This document shows positions 1 to 9,381 of a DNA stretch of 64,000 bases, one piece after another. The notes beneath the pieces were generated by a model, which saw nothing but the letters and a program-made list of their open reading frames with translations, was not told where the DNA came from and searched no databases. The stretch's first letter is position 1; every line of letters starts with the position of its first letter. The translations under genes were made by a program, and so were the position numbers. Source of the DNA: Nisaea nitritireducens. Its GTDB lineage: Bacteria; Pseudomonadota; Alphaproteobacteria; Thalassobaculales; Thalassobaculaceae. Where the stretch lies: positions 1 to 64,000 of the forward strand of contig NZ_JACZFS010000074.1 in the NCBI RefSeq assembly GCF_014904795.1. Reading direction: 5' to 3'.

Positions 1-89
1 TCAGCGCCGCCAAGGGCGTCGCCGGACAGGCACAGTCCCTCGACCGCGAGGTCAAAACATTCCTCGAAAAAGTCAGATCGGATAACTGA
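1..89 (+). CDS. Methyl-accepting chemotaxis protein, C-terminal end (partial)
   Basis: Only the last 28 codons are visible, open at the left edge and ending in TGA at 87-89. The peptide has the alternating hydrophobic/polar pattern that closes many MCP signalling domains: A..L..QA..L...V..FL..VR (here residues such as GQAQSLDREVKTFLEKVR). That tail belongs to the C-terminal helix of the cytoplasmic coiled coil. Nothing can be said about its sensor. The next gene begins 5 nt later, so the two may be cotranscribed. The call rests on a short pattern and could be wrong. Confidence 0.55.
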   Translation, partial: SAAKGVAGQAQSLDREVKTFLEKVRSDN

Positions 90-94
90 TCACG

Positions 95-520
95 ATGACA
101 GGCGCCATCCGCATTTCACCTCCGAACGTATGGTCCGATGAAGATTTCCCCTTCTCTCAGGCGGTGGTGGAGCCCCTCGGGAGAAGGGTGCATCTGACCG
201 GACAGGTGGCATGGAATGCGGATGGCGAGATTGTCGGGCCGGACGATCCAGAAACTCAGACGGGCGTTGCGATCGATAATATCGAAACCGTGCTGGCGGC
301 TCTCGGCGGCCAGCTTTCGGACATTGTCTCGACCACGCTTTATTACGTTCGGGATGAAGATCTTCCGGCGATCCAGAATGTCCGTATGCGCCGTTTCTCG
401 AAAGCGCACGGGCCCGCTGCAACCGGCGTCAAGGTCGCAGGCCTGGTGGACCCGGGCCTGTTGGTGGAGCTGACAGTCATAGCGGTCATTCCGGAAGAAC
501 GGTTTAAGACGCCCGCCTGA
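95..520 (+). CDS. RidA/YjgF family protein lacking the canonical catalytic arginine
   Basis: A 141-aa protein of Rid (YjgF/YER057c/UK114) length and fold: an HLTGQVAW strand near residue 33, the AIDNIETVLAALGG helix near 58-71, and a C-terminal VELTVIAVI strand. Archetypal RidA hydrolyses reactive enamines/imines from PLP enzymes using an Arg in a PARS-like motif. Here the aligned stretch reads PAATGVKVAGL, so the Arg appears to be Ala. This suggests a non-archetypal Rid subfamily whose substrate is unknown. The ATG at 95 lies 5 nt after the upstream stop. The fold call is strong, the activity call weak. Confidence 0.85.
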   Translation: MTGAIRISPPNVWSDEDFPFSQAVVEPLGRRVHLTGQVAWNADGEIVGPDDPETQTGVAIDNIETVLAALGGQLSDIVSTTLYYVRDEDLPAIQNVRMRRFSKAHGPAATGVKVAGLVDPGLLVELTVIAVIPEERFKTPA

Positions 521-529
521 GCTTCCTGG

Positions 530-1120
530 CTATTCAGCCTCCGGAGTACCGGTCCATTCCCGAGCCAGAATGGCGTAGATGAAATCTTCCGCCCAGACAC
601 CCTTGAAGAACTCGCTCTCGCGAAAATGGGCTTCCCGCTTCATCCCGAGCTTCTGCATCAGCCGCCAGGATGCCGTATTACGGGCATCGCAATGCGCCCT
701 GATCCGGTGCATTCCGAAATGCCGGAAGCCTAGATCCAGCGCTGCAATCGCGGCCTCCCGCGCATAACCCTTGCCGTGATAGCGGGGATCGAAGACATAG
801 CCGATCTCGCCCTGCAAATGCTCGATGCTGATGATCTGCAGCTTCAGGTTTCCGAGATAGGCACCATCCGACCGCCGCTCGACAGCCAGCGTGAGCTGGT
901 CTCCATCCTCGTCAAAACGGGAGACGGACATGTATTTGGCCAAGAGCCCCGGTGCCTCTTCCTCAGTCAGCGGATCGCCATAGAGCAGCTCCACCACATC
1001 CGGATTGGAACGCAGCCGGAAAAGGTTCTCGAGGTCATCCTCCCGGTGGGCCCTTATGCACAGCCGTTCCGTCAGAACCGGAAGCTCAACGGTCCGGCTT
1101 TTCAGAACGCCCGGCCCCAT
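530..1120 (-). CDS. GNAT family N-acetyltransferase (RimJ/RimL-like)
   Basis: A 196-aa acetyltransferase of the type that acetylates protein N-termini or small amines with acetyl-CoA. It starts with the LxTERLxIRxxxxxD pattern of the RimJ/RimL branch. The acetyl-CoA-binding region follows a GEIGYVFDPRYHGKGYAREA stretch (Gx-GKG-A in place of QxxGxG/A), and NTASWRLMQKLGMKREAHFRE near the C terminus is the usual N-xx-S-xx-LxxK-GF-xxE signature. I chose the ATG at 1120, which shares one base with the rmuC stop (TGATG). A TTG at 1123 is also in frame. It is probably translationally coupled to rmuC. The substrate cannot be predicted. Confidence 0.85.
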   Translation of the reverse strand: MGPGVLKSRTVELPVLTERLCIRAHREDDLENLFRLRSNPDVVELLYGDPLTEEEAPGLLAKYMSVSRFDEDGDQLTLAVERRSDGAYLGNLKLQIISIEHLQGEIGYVFDPRYHGKGYAREAAIAALDLGFRHFGMHRIRAHCDARNTASWRLMQKLGMKREAHFRESEFFKGVWAEDFIYAILAREWTGTPEAE

Positions 1121-2304
1121 CAATCCCTCTCAAGTGGCAGGGCGTCGACCTTACCCAGAAGATCCTCCGCAACATCACCGGAACTCTCCAGAGTACCTAG
1201 CTCGATCTCCTCGATCCGCTCGCTGCGCTTTATCACCTTGCCGGTCGAGATCCGGATATCGCGGATATCCTTCTCGGCCTGATGGAAGTGAGTTTCCAGC
1301 TTGCCTACCCGGTCGTCCAGCCGCCCGACATCGTTCAGCATGATCCTGACCTCGGCCTGGATGACATGCGCCTGCTCGCGCATACGTGCGTCCTTCAGGA
1401 CGGCCCGAACCGTATTCAGCGTCGCCATCAGCGTCGTTGGCGAGACGATCCAGACCCGTTCCTTCCAGGATTGCTCGACCACCTGAGGCAGGTTGGCATG
1501 CAGTTCGGCATAGATCGCTTCGGACGGCAGGAACATCAGCGCCGATTCAGCGGTTTCGCCGGGCACGATGTAGCGCGATGAGATATCTTTTACGTGCTTC
1601 AGGATCGCCACAGCCATCTGCTTGCGTGCGGTCTCCCGCTCGACATCGTTCGTCGCCCGGCTCAGCGCGTGATAGCTCTCCAGCGGGAACTTGGCGTCGA
1701 TGGCGATGGAGCCCGGCGGGTTCGGCAGATCGATCAGGCAGTCGACCCGGCGGTTATCGCCGATCTGCACCTGAAACCGGTAGGCGTTCGGCGGCAGGAT
1801 CGATTTGACCAGATCGTTGAGCTGGATTTCCCCGAAAGCACCGCGCGCCTGCTTGTTGGAGAGAATGTCCTGCAGACCGACCACCTGGGTGGACAGCTCG
1901 GTGATGTTCTTCTGCGCCGTGTCGATAACGGCCAGACGCTGCTGCAGCTCGGACAGGCTGGTCTGCGCCTTGGTGCTGGATTTCTCCAGGCTCTCGCCGA
2001 CCTTCTTCGAGACATCGGCCAGACGCTCGTCCAGACGCTTGGTTACCTCGCGCTCCTGCACCTGCATCAGCTCGGCGATACGGGCCTGCGCGGCCGCATG
2101 GTTCTCGGAAAGCTGCGTCACCCTCCCCGCGAGTTCCGCCTGTGCGGCGGCGGCACGTTCCGCCTGCTCCGCCTGGCGCCGGGCCGCCTCTTCCAGCGCC
2201 GCCGCGAGCAGCGGGTCCGTGCCCCGGCCCTTCAGCAGCACGATCACGGCCAGCAGAACCGCGGCAGCAGCCACGGCCGCCAGAATCAGCGTCAGTCCAT
2301 CCAT
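1120..2304 (-). CDS. rmuC: DNA recombination protein RmuC
   Basis: A 394-aa protein with an N-terminal membrane anchor (about residues 3-24, LILAAVAAAAVLLAVIVLL), then an Ala/Glu/Gln-rich coiled coil to about residue 130. The conserved RmuC core follows: KQARGAFGEIQL, a D-C-L-I-D strand, IDAKFPLESY and the VWIVSPTTLMATLNTVR motif. The core resembles a restriction-endonuclease-like fold, and RmuC limits recombination between inverted repeats in E. coli; the biochemical mechanism is not settled. Length and architecture are typical. It heads a two-gene unit with the acetyltransferase, divergent from def. Confidence 0.93.
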   Translation of the reverse strand: MDGLTLILAAVAAAAVLLAVIVLLKGRGTDPLLAAALEEAARRQAEQAERAAAAQAELAGRVTQLSENHAAAQARIAELMQVQEREVTKRLDERLADVSKKVGESLEKSSTKAQTSLSELQQRLAVIDTAQKNITELSTQVVGLQDILSNKQARGAFGEIQLNDLVKSILPPNAYRFQVQIGDNRRVDCLIDLPNPPGSIAIDAKFPLESYHALSRATNDVERETARKQMAVAILKHVKDISSRYIVPGETAESALMFLPSEAIYAELHANLPQVVEQSWKERVWIVSPTTLMATLNTVRAVLKDARMREQAHVIQAEVRIMLNDVGRLDDRVGKLETHFHQAEKDIRDIRISTGKVIKRSERIEEIELGTLESSGDVAEDLLGKVDALPLERD

Positions 2305-2468
2305 CTCGGCACCTTCATCCCAAACGGTCCAGCAAGCCCTTTCGGCGAATCACCATTCTACCACGTCCGGCCCAAGGAAACGGGGGATCGAACAGGCCCG
2401 CAATGCTTGACCTCTGCAGACCGATCCCCTACCTGAAGGGCTGCTGGCAACAAATTCGACACACTTTT

Positions 2469-2996
2469 ATGAGCACGCGCGACATCGTCTGGGCACCTGA
2501 TCGGGTCCTGAAAACCAACTGCACTCCGGTGGCGGAGATCGACGGCGATATCCGTCAGCTCCTCGACGACATGCTGGAGACCATGTATGCCGCGCCCGGC
2601 ATCGGGCTGGCGGCGCCGCAGGTTGGTCTGACCAAGCGGCTGCTCGTGGTGGATATCTCACGCGACGACGAGGAAAACAGCCCCCTCAAGGTGATCAATC
2701 CGGAGATCGTCTGGTCCTCCGAGGATCTGAACACCTATGAGGAAGGTTGCCTCTCCCTGCCCGGTCACTACGCCGAAGTCACCCGCCCGGCCCAGATTAC
2801 GATGCAGTTCCTCGACGAGACCGGCGCGGAACAGCGGATGGATGCGGACGGCCTGCTGGCGACCTGCCTGCAGCACGAGCTCGACCACCTGAACGGCGTG
2901 CTGTTCATCGATCATATCTCCGCCCTGAAGCGGAACATGATCCTGAAGAAGATGATCAAGGCGAAGAAACAGCGTGAAGAAGACGAGGCGGCCTGA
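2469..2996 (+). CDS. def: Peptide deformylase
   Basis: A 175-aa metalloenzyme that removes the N-formyl group from nascent polypeptides. All three family motifs are intact: GIGLAAPQVG (motif 1), EGCLSLPG (motif 2, metal-ligand Cys) and QHELDHLNG (motif 3, HExxH with two His ligands and the catalytic Glu). The ATG at 2469 gives the usual length. An in-frame ATG at 2403 would add 22 residues that do not resemble the family. It precedes fmt, the enzyme that adds the formyl group, in the common def-fmt arrangement. The Lys-rich C-terminal tail is typical. Confidence 0.97.
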   Translation: MSTRDIVWAPDRVLKTNCTPVAEIDGDIRQLLDDMLETMYAAPGIGLAAPQVGLTKRLLVVDISRDDEENSPLKVINPEIVWSSEDLNTYEEGCLSLPGHYAEVTRPAQITMQFLDETGAEQRMDADGLLATCLQHELDHLNGVLFIDHISALKRNMILKKMIKAKKQREEDEAA

Positions 2997-3029
2997 CGCC
3001 GGCCTCTCCTGCCTCAGAACGGATAGAAC

Positions 3030-3995
3030 ATGACCGGGTCCGCCCCGCTTCCCGCCGCCGGCATACCGCTCCGGCTCGCCTTCATGGGCACTCCCGACTT
3101 CTCCGTGCCCGTTCTGGAAGCGCTGATTGCCGCAGGGCACGAGATCGCCGCCGTCTACAGCCAACCGCCACGCCCCGCCGGACGCGGCAAGAAAGAGCGG
3201 AAATCTCCCGTGCATGAGGCAGCCGAAGCGCACGATATCCCCGTCTTCACCCCGCTCTCGCTGAAAAATGCGGACGAGCATGCACGGTTCCGCGACCTTG
3301 CTCTCGATGCCGCCGTGGTCGTCGCTTACGGCCTGATCCTGCCGAAGGAAATCCTCGACGCGCCGCGCCTCGGTTGCGTCAACGTCCATGCCTCCCTGTT
3401 GCCCCGCTGGCGCGGTGCCGCGCCGATCCAGCGGGCAATCCTCGCCGGCGACACGGAGACCGGCGTCACCATCATGGCGATGGACGAGGGGCTCGATACC
3501 GGCGCCATGCTTCTGGCGGAAACCGTGCCGATCACAGCGGAGACCACCGGCGAGACCCTGCATGACGCACTTTCGGCCCTTGGCGCCAAACTGATCGTCC
3601 CGGCCCTGGCCGGACTGGCGGAAGGCTATCTGGAAGCGACACCGCAACCGGATGAGGGCGTGACCTACGCTGAAAAACTCACCCGCGAGACAGGCCATCT
3701 CGATTTCGCACAGGAGGCTGCCACTCTGGAGCGCACCATCCGCGCCCTCGCTCCCTGGCCCGGCGCCTGGTTCGAGCTCGACGGCGCCCGCTTCAAGGTG
3801 TTCGCGGCCGAGGTGCTGGAACTTGGAGCCCTCGGCAACGATCCCGGCACCGTGCTGGACGAGGAGCTCACCGTTTCCTGCGCGAAGGATGCCCTGCGCA
3901 TCACCCGCTTGCAGCGGCCCGGCAAGGCACCAATGGATGCGGCCGATCTGCTGCGTGGCTATGACGGGCTGACGCCCGGCACAAGGCTCGGCTGA
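3030..3995 (+). CDS. fmt: Methionyl-tRNA formyltransferase
   Basis: A 321-aa enzyme that formylates initiator Met-tRNA using 10-formyl-tetrahydrofolate. The N-terminal formyltransferase domain has [18 protein letters not shown] at its start, [10 protein letters not shown], and the active-site stretch [18 protein letters not shown], in which N and H belong to the catalytic N-H-D triad; the acid is in the MDEGLDTG segment. The C-terminal tRNA-binding domain (about 205-320) includes [14 protein letters not shown]. It is 33 nt after def and 4 nt before truA. The first 12 residues may be extra, but no better start is visible. Confidence 0.97.
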   Translation: MTGSAPLPAAGIPLRLAFMGTPDFSVPVLEALIAAGHEIAAVYSQPPRPAGRGKKERKSPVHEAAEAHDIPVFTPLSLKNADEHARFRDLALDAAVVVAYGLILPKEILDAPRLGCVNVHASLLPRWRGAAPIQRAILAGDTETGVTIMAMDEGLDTGAMLLAETVPITAETTGETLHDALSALGAKLIVPALAGLAEGYLEATPQPDEGVTYAEKLTRETGHLDFAQEAATLERTIRALAPWPGAWFELDGARFKVFAAEVLELGALGNDPGTVLDEELTVSCAKDALRITRLQRPGKAPMDAADLLRGYDGLTPGTRLG

Positions 3996-3999
3996 CCCC

Positions 4000-4740
4000 A
4001 TGCCCCGCTTCAGGATCACAATCGAATATGACGGCGGCGGTCTTTCCGGCTGGCAGCGTCAGGCCAACGGGCCGTCGATCCAGCAGGCGCTGGAAGAGGC
4101 CGTAAAAGCCTTCTCCGGCGAAGCCGCCGAAGTGATCGGCGCGGGTCGGACCGATGCGGGTGTGCATGCCCTGGCGCAGGTCGCCCATTTCGATCTTGAA
4201 TCGGACCGCTTCAATGCCGAGACAGTGATGAAGGCGGTGAATTACCACCTGAAGCCCGCTGCCATCGTCATCCGCCATGCAGTAGAGGCTGAGCCGGATT
4301 TTCACTCCCGCTTTTCCGCCACCCGGCGGTCCTATCTCTACCGCATCCTGAACCGGCCGGCGCCGGCGGCGCTCGATCGCGGCCGGGTCTGGCACGTGCC
4401 GCAGGAGCTTGATGCCGCCGCCATGCATGAGGCGGCGCAGGCGCTCGTCGGCAAGCACGACTTCACCACTTTCCGGGCCAAGCACTGTCAGGCGCAGTCA
4501 CCGGAGAAAACCCTGGATGTGCTGACGGTCAGCCGGGTCGGCGAGGAGATCCACCTGAACGCCCATGCCCGCTCCTTCCTGCACCACCAAATCCGCAACA
4601 TCACCGGCACTTTGCGTCTGGTCGGCGAAGGTAAATGGAACCGGCGGAGCGTGGAGAAGGCCCTGGCGGCGAAAGACCGGGCCGCGGGCGGGCCGACGGC
4701 ACCGCCGGACGGGCTCTATCTGGTTTCGGTCGAATACTGA
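4000..4740 (+). CDS. truA: tRNA pseudouridine(38-40) synthase TruA
   Basis: A 246-aa enzyme that isomerises uridines 38, 39 and 40 in the anticodon arm. It begins with the [19 protein letters not shown] strand typical of TruA. The catalytic Asp sits in [18 protein letters not shown], and the second conserved segment [16 protein letters not shown] is present. [13 protein letters not shown] marks the C-terminal RNA-binding part. It is the third gene of a def-fmt-truA unit, common in alphaproteobacteria, and ends 6 nt before a convergent membrane-protein gene. Confidence 0.97.
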   Translation: MPRFRITIEYDGGGLSGWQRQANGPSIQQALEEAVKAFSGEAAEVIGAGRTDAGVHALAQVAHFDLESDRFNAETVMKAVNYHLKPAAIVIRHAVEAEPDFHSRFSATRRSYLYRILNRPAPAALDRGRVWHVPQELDAAAMHEAAQALVGKHDFTTFRAKHCQAQSPEKTLDVLTVSRVGEEIHLNAHARSFLHHQIRNITGTLRLVGEGKWNRRSVEKALAAKDRAAGGPTAPPDGLYLVSVEY

Positions 4741-4746
4741 GCGCGG

Positions 4747-5325
4747 TCACATACTGGCCGCGACACTCTCCAGCAGCAGATAAGAAACCAACGAGACCAT
4801 CTCGTCCGCCAGGACGAAGCCGAAGGCCATCAGCGCTGAAACACCGAGCAACTGCCGGGCCCAGCGGTACATCAGGAACAGCAGGCCCACCCAGACAAAC
4901 ACACTCAGGCTTTCGGCAAGATCCGCTACAGGTCCCTCACCGGCACGGATCACTGTGAGCGCGCAAAAGAGATACCCGAACGGAAGCGTTACCCAGTTAT
5001 AGGGCACCAGAAGATCGAGAATGCGGTCAAGCGCACCGATCTTCTCTGCGATGATGCAGGCGACCAAAGGGAATACCAGCCAATAGATCGCGTAGCGCAG
5101 GGCGTAGCTGACCCAGTCGAGCAAGCCGCCGTCGAGCCATGCCGCCCCACCGTTCACGACGTCGGACAGCACGAAGGCAGGCAAGGCGAGCGCGGCCGCG
5201 AAGAAGGACCGGAAGAAACCGGCTTCGCTACGATCGAACAGATCGATGGCGCCAGGCCGGCCAAGCGCCAGACACCAGCAGCCATAGACCGCGCGGATGA
5301 TTTCGGCAGGGCCCGGCACGGCCAT
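4747..5325 (-). CDS. Conserved integral membrane protein of unknown function
   Basis: A 192-aa protein with about four to five hydrophobic spans: FFAAALALPAFVL (about 40-52), YALRYAIYWLVFPLVACIIA (74-93), LPFGYLFCALTVI (113-125), LSVFVWVGLLFLMYRW (139-154) and LLGVSALMAFGFVLADEMVSL (158-178). There are no charged catalytic motifs or signal peptide. I do not recognise a named family. It starts 5 nt downstream of dapE on the same strand and probably shares its transcript, but nothing links it to lysine synthesis. It may be an alphaproteobacterial transporter-like protein. Confidence 0.7.
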   Translation of the reverse strand: MAVPGPAEIIRAVYGCWCLALGRPGAIDLFDRSEAGFFRSFFAAALALPAFVLSDVVNGGAAWLDGGLLDWVSYALRYAIYWLVFPLVACIIAEKIGALDRILDLLVPYNWVTLPFGYLFCALTVIRAGEGPVADLAESLSVFVWVGLLFLMYRWARQLLGVSALMAFGFVLADEMVSLVSYLLLESVAASM

Positions 5326-5330
5326 CGGGA

Positions 5331-6494
5331 TCAGGCCCGCGCCGCGTCGAAGAATTTTTCCAGCGCACTCTCGTATATCGCCGTCAGCGCCTCGATATCC
5401 GCGACCATCACATGCTCGTCCGTCTTGTGCATGGTCTGGCCGACAATACCGAACTCGACTACAGGGCAGAACTTGCGGATGAAACGCGCATCAGAGGTGC
5501 CACCGGAAGTGCTGAGCTCCGGCTCCTTGCCGGTCACGTCCTTCACCGCCGCAGCGACCGCATCGCTGAGCGGGCCGGGTTCGGTGACAAATGCGTTCGA
5601 GGTGCATTCAATGCGGAGATCGTAGCGCCCGCCGACCGCATCGAACATGGCGCGGAATTTCGCCTCGAGACTTTCCGCCGTGTGCAGATCGTTGAAACGG
5701 ACATTGAAGGTCGCACTGGTCTTGGCCGGGATCACGTTGTTTGCCGGATTGCCGGTATCGACCGTGGCAATGGCCACCGTGGTCGGCTGGAAATGCTCCG
5801 TGCCCTCGTCCAGCACGCCTTCCGTCAGCGGCTCCAGCATCTTCACGAGACGATGGATCGGATTGTCCGCCAGTTGCGGATAGGCGGTGTGGCCTTGCGT
5901 CCCGTGCACCGTCAGATAGCCGGTGAAGCTGCCGCGCCGGCCGATCTTCATCATCTGGCCAAGGAATTCCGGATTGGTCGGCTCGCCGACGATGCAGGCG
6001 TCGATGCTCTCGCCCTCTTCCGCCATCCAGTCCAGCACCTTCACGGTGCCGTTAATCGCCGGGCCTTCTTCGTCACCGGTGATCAGGAAGGATATCGAGC
6101 CGGCAAAATCGGTGCCGTGCTTGCCCACATAACTTGCCGCCGCCGCTGCAAAGCAGGCGACACCGGATTTCATGTCGGAGCTGCCACGGCCATAGAGCCG
6201 GCCGTCGCGGATCTCGCCGGAGAAGGGCGGCGCCACCCAGTCCGCCGCATCGCCCGGCGGCACCACATCGGTATGTCCGGCAAAGCAGATGTTCGGCGCC
6301 CCGGTGCCGATCCGGGCATAGAGGTTTTCGACGTCCGGCGTGCCCTCTTCGTGAAAGGTCATGCGCCGGCAGGTGAAGCCGTGCGCCGTCAGCTCTTTCT
6401 CAAGCAGTGCAAGAGCGCCGCCTTCAACGGGCGTCACGCTCTCGCAGCGGACAAGATCCTGGGTCAGCCGGACCGGGTCGATCAGAACGTACAC
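5331..6494 (-). CDS. dapE: Succinyl-diaminopimelate desuccinylase
   Basis: Hydrolyses N-succinyl-L,L-2,6-diaminopimelate in the succinylase branch of DAP/lysine synthesis. M20-family metal-binding signatures are visible: [13 protein letters not shown] (His ligand and Asp), [14 protein letters not shown] (bridging Asp), [13 protein letters not shown] (Glu-Glu) and the [20 protein letters not shown] segment with the terminal His ligand. I chose the GTG at 6494, one base after the dapD stop, giving 387 aa starting just before [20 protein letters not shown] longer reading frame upstream overlaps dapD and does not resemble the family. It is cotranscribed with dapD. Confidence 0.95.
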   Translation of the reverse strand: MYVLIDPVRLTQDLVRCESVTPVEGGALALLEKELTAHGFTCRRMTFHEEGTPDVENLYARIGTGAPNICFAGHTDVVPPGDAADWVAPPFSGEIRDGRLYGRGSSDMKSGVACFAAAAASYVGKHGTDFAGSISFLITGDEEGPAINGTVKVLDWMAEEGESIDACIVGEPTNPEFLGQMMKIGRRGSFTGYLTVHGTQGHTAYPQLADNPIHRLVKMLEPLTEGVLDEGTEHFQPTTVAIATVDTGNPANNVIPAKTSATFNVRFNDLHTAESLEAKFRAMFDAVGGRYDLRIECTSNAFVTEPGPLSDAVAAAVKDVTGKEPELSTSGGTSDARFIRKFCPVVEFGIVGQTMHKTDEHVMVADIEALTAIYESALEKFFDAARA

Positions 6495-6495
6495 A

Positions 6496-7356
<861 letters not shown>

Positions 7357-7448
7357 CGCCTCACACCCCATAACCTGCATGAAATTCGAGGCGCAACATG
7401 AGCACGCGGCGGATTTCTGTCAATCTGTGCAGCGTTGCTTTTTTGGCA

Positions 7449-8204
7449 TCATGGCGCGAAGTAGGCACCGCCATTCTGGTGGATCACCTGCCCGGTGATG
7501 TATCCCGCGTCCGGACTGCAGAGAAATGCAACGGTCGCGGCGATCTCCTGCGCATTGCCCGGACGCCCGGCCGGAACATCCCTCACGAAATCGTCGATAC
7601 GAGCCGGATCCCATGCGGCGGTGAATTCCGTCCCGGCAACAAGGCCGGGCGCAATGGCATTCACCGTGATCCCGTCGCCCGAGAATTCCCGCGCCAAACC
7701 GACCGTGAGACCGTTCACTCCGGCCTTGCTCGCGGCGTAGATTGCCGATCCCTGGCTCCGTCCCCCGGTATAGGCGGCGATAGAGCCGATATTCACGATG
7801 CGTCCGTCGGGTCTCTTCAGGAATGGCGCGACAGCCATGGATATCTGGAAAGCGCCAGTCAGATTGGTTGCCAGAACCTCGTCCCAGTTCGCCCAAAGCT
7901 GCTTCAACTCAAGGTCTGCGGCCCCGTTCCGGGCAATGCCCGCATTGTTGACCAGCACAGTCACCTTCGAGCCGCTGCTTTGCAGATCGCCGACCAACCG
8001 GCCAAGCGAAGCCCGATCCGTAACATCCAGGGCATAAGGCAACAATGACGGCCCCATCTTCTCCGCCAGACCTTCCAGCTTTGACAGAGTGCGGCCGATA
8101 CACAGAACTGCGCCCTGCCCGGCCAGCCGCGCGGCAACCGCCGCTCCAATGCCGGTTCCGGCACCGGTGACAATCGCAAGTTCTTTCGGGAAAGAGGCTT
8201 TCAT
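7449..8204 (-). CDS. SDR-family oxidoreductase (FabG-like)
   Basis: A classical 251-aa short-chain dehydrogenase/reductase. The Rossmann motif TGAGTGIG binds NAD(P)H, NNAG stabilises the fold, and the catalytic Ser-Tyr-Lys set is in NIGSIAAYTGG and YAASK. A GG-Y-FAP ending replaces the usual MVDGG. I chose the ATG at 8204 because a GGAG box sits 9 nt upstream; an in-frame ATG at 8219 is also possible. It is divergent from a LysR regulator that may control it. The substrate is unknown; 3-oxoacyl-ACP reductase annotation would be an over-call. Confidence 0.85.
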   Translation of the reverse strand: MKASFPKELAIVTGAGTGIGAAVAARLAGQGAVLCIGRTLSKLEGLAEKMGPSLLPYALDVTDRASLGRLVGDLQSSGSKVTVLVNNAGIARNGAADLELKQLWANWDEVLATNLTGAFQISMAVAPFLKRPDGRIVNIGSIAAYTGGRSQGSAIYAASKAGVNGLTVGLAREFSGDGITVNAIAPGLVAGTEFTAAWDPARIDDFVRDVPAGRPGNAQEIAATVAFLCSPDAGYITGQVIHQNGGAYFAP

Positions 8205-8264
8205 GATCGCGTTCTCCATTCGATTGAGACGCGCCCTTTTTGACGTTCGAAAACCATTTCATCC

Positions 8265-8294
8265 AATATATGATTTAAGCATGTTTGATATATT
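8265..8294. promoter_or_regulatory. AT-rich inverted repeat spanning the LysR start codon
   Basis: AATATAT at 8265-8271 and its exact complement ATATATT at 8288-8294 are separated by 16 nt that contain the LysR ATG (8281). AT-rich dyads between divergent genes are typical LysR autoregulatory sites. That this one binds the adjacent regulator is inference. Confidence 0.35.
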
Positions 8295-9198
8295 CCTTAG
8301 GCTAAACATCAGCCTCCGCCAGCTGCACCAGTTCGCCGTGGTTGCACGTGAGCTGCATTTTGGCCGCGCGGCGGCACAGCTGCACATGACCCAACCTCCA
8401 CTCAGCATGGCCATTCAAAGCCTTGAAACCTCTCTTGGCGTCAGACTGTTCGAGCGCACGAACCGGCAGGTTTCCCTGACCGAAGCGGGCACGGCCTTCC
8501 TTACCGAGGTCGAGCAAATCGCAGAGAAACTGGATCTTGCGGTGAACAGGGCCAAGAAGGTCTCTGCGGGTGAAGAAGGAGAGATCCGGCTGGGGGTGCT
8601 TCCATCCTGCAGCGTCCTGCCGGAGGTCCTCCGTACCGTCAGGAAGGAGCGGCCCGGTCTTGCCATCGATCTTCGCGAAGCGACGACCGCCGAGCAGCTC
8701 GCATTGATCCGGGACCGGCGCATCGACGCGGGATTGATACGTCCGCCTGTCGCCTACCCCGAAGATCTGGAGCATCTGGTCGTCGCAACGCAACCTCTCG
8801 TCGCCGCGCTGCCGGACGATCACCACCTGAGCAAACTGCCGGCGATTCCAATAGACGCGTTCCGCCAGGAGCGCTTCATCGGGACACCTACAGACAACGC
8901 GAACGGCCTTCATGGCCGGATCAGTGCATTGACCGCAGCCAGCGAGTTCGAGCCGAACGTTGTTCAAGTGGTCCGCGAAATTCCAACCGTCATGGCGCTG
9001 GTCGCCGGCGGCCTTGGCGTCTCCATCATACCAAAAAGCGGGCTTGAAACCGGCTATTCGGGCGTCACCATCCGGCCCATAGAAATGCCTGCGGGAGCAC
9101 CGCCGCCGGAAATTGCCCTCTGGCTCGCCTGGTCAAGGCACAATGGCCGCGAGCCGCTGCATGGTTTTCTGGAAGCGCTGAGGCCGACATTGACCTAG
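8281..9198 (+). CDS. LysR-family transcriptional regulator
   Basis: A 305-aa regulator. The N-terminal winged HTH is classical: SLRQLHQFAVVARELHFGRAAAQLHMTQP, then LSMAIQSLETSLGVRLFERTNRQVSLTEAG (about residues 10-70). The effector-binding domain (about 95-300) begins with EGEIRLGVLPSCSVLPEVL and ends with the usual ALVAGGLGVSIIPKS segment. The ATG at 8281 is the only start that keeps the HTH. It is divergent from the SDR gene, which suggests that gene as its target. The inducer is not predictable. Confidence 0.93.
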   Translation: MFDIFLRLNISLRQLHQFAVVARELHFGRAAAQLHMTQPPLSMAIQSLETSLGVRLFERTNRQVSLTEAGTAFLTEVEQIAEKLDLAVNRAKKVSAGEEGEIRLGVLPSCSVLPEVLRTVRKERPGLAIDLREATTAEQLALIRDRRIDAGLIRPPVAYPEDLEHLVVATQPLVAALPDDHHLSKLPAIPIDAFRQERFIGTPTDNANGLHGRISALTAASEFEPNVVQVVREIPTVMALVAGGLGVSIIPKSGLETGYSGVTIRPIEMPAGAPPPEIALWLAWSRHNGREPLHGFLEALRPTLT

Positions 9199-9216
9199 CG
9201 CCGTTGGCTGTTAATC
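9190..9216 (+). promoter_or_regulatory. Possible sigma-70 promoter for the leader/MFS transcript
   Basis: TTGACC at 9190-9195 overlaps the LysR stop codon and is followed by TTAATC at 9211-9216, a spacing of 15 nt, which is short. If used, transcription would start only a few bases before the small ORF at 9226, making it nearly leaderless. Weak by itself. Confidence 0.3.
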
Positions 9217-9225
9217 TCTCTCGCC

Positions 9226-9282
9226 ATGAGGATGATGCAGGTAAGTGTCGTAGTGGGAAGGCGCATGGGCAAGGCGGCGTAG
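9226..9282 (+). CDS. Possible valine-rich leader peptide
   Basis: An 18-codon ORF, ATG at 9226 to TAG at 9280-9282, encodes MRMMQVSVVVGRRMGKAA. Four of its first ten codons are Val (GTA, GTC, GTA, GTG). It is followed by a strong hairpin (GCGCATGGG 9261-9269 with CCCATGCGC 9299-9307, inner stem GGCGGC/GCCGCC) and by an intrinsic terminator at 9316-9336. This resembles an amino-acid attenuator. No Shine-Dalgarno is visible, though some alphaproteobacterial leader peptides are leaderless. It is an inference from layout only. Confidence 0.35.
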   Translation: MRMMQVSVVVGRRMGKAA

Positions 9283-9315
9283 CCGCCGGGCGAAAGCACC
9301 CATGCGCGGTAAGCA

Positions 9316-9336
9316 GGCCCCTTCCGGGGCCTTTTT
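9316..9336 (+). terminator. Intrinsic terminator upstream of the MFS gene
   Basis: GGCCCC (9316-9321), a TTCC loop and GGGGCC (9326-9331) are followed directly by TTTTT (9332-9336). It lies 118 nt after the LysR stop and 45 nt before the MFS start. It could end lysR transcription or act as the terminator of an attenuator: GGAAGG at 9256-9261 is complementary to CCTTCC at 9320-9325 and could form a competing pairing. Confidence 0.8.
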
Positions 9337-9381
9337 CATGACCTGAGCCATCCCTCTCCGAAACCGCCGGCGATACTCCCC

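Noticed and set aside
2142-2468. N-terminal extension of peptide deformylase
   Set aside because: The extra residues are Pro/Arg-rich shadow of rmuC's promoter and N terminus; the family start is at 2469.
7449-8204. Specific FabG (fatty-acid synthesis) assignment of the SDR
   Set aside because: Motifs fit any classical SDR; the LysR neighbour does not suggest fatty-acid synthesis.
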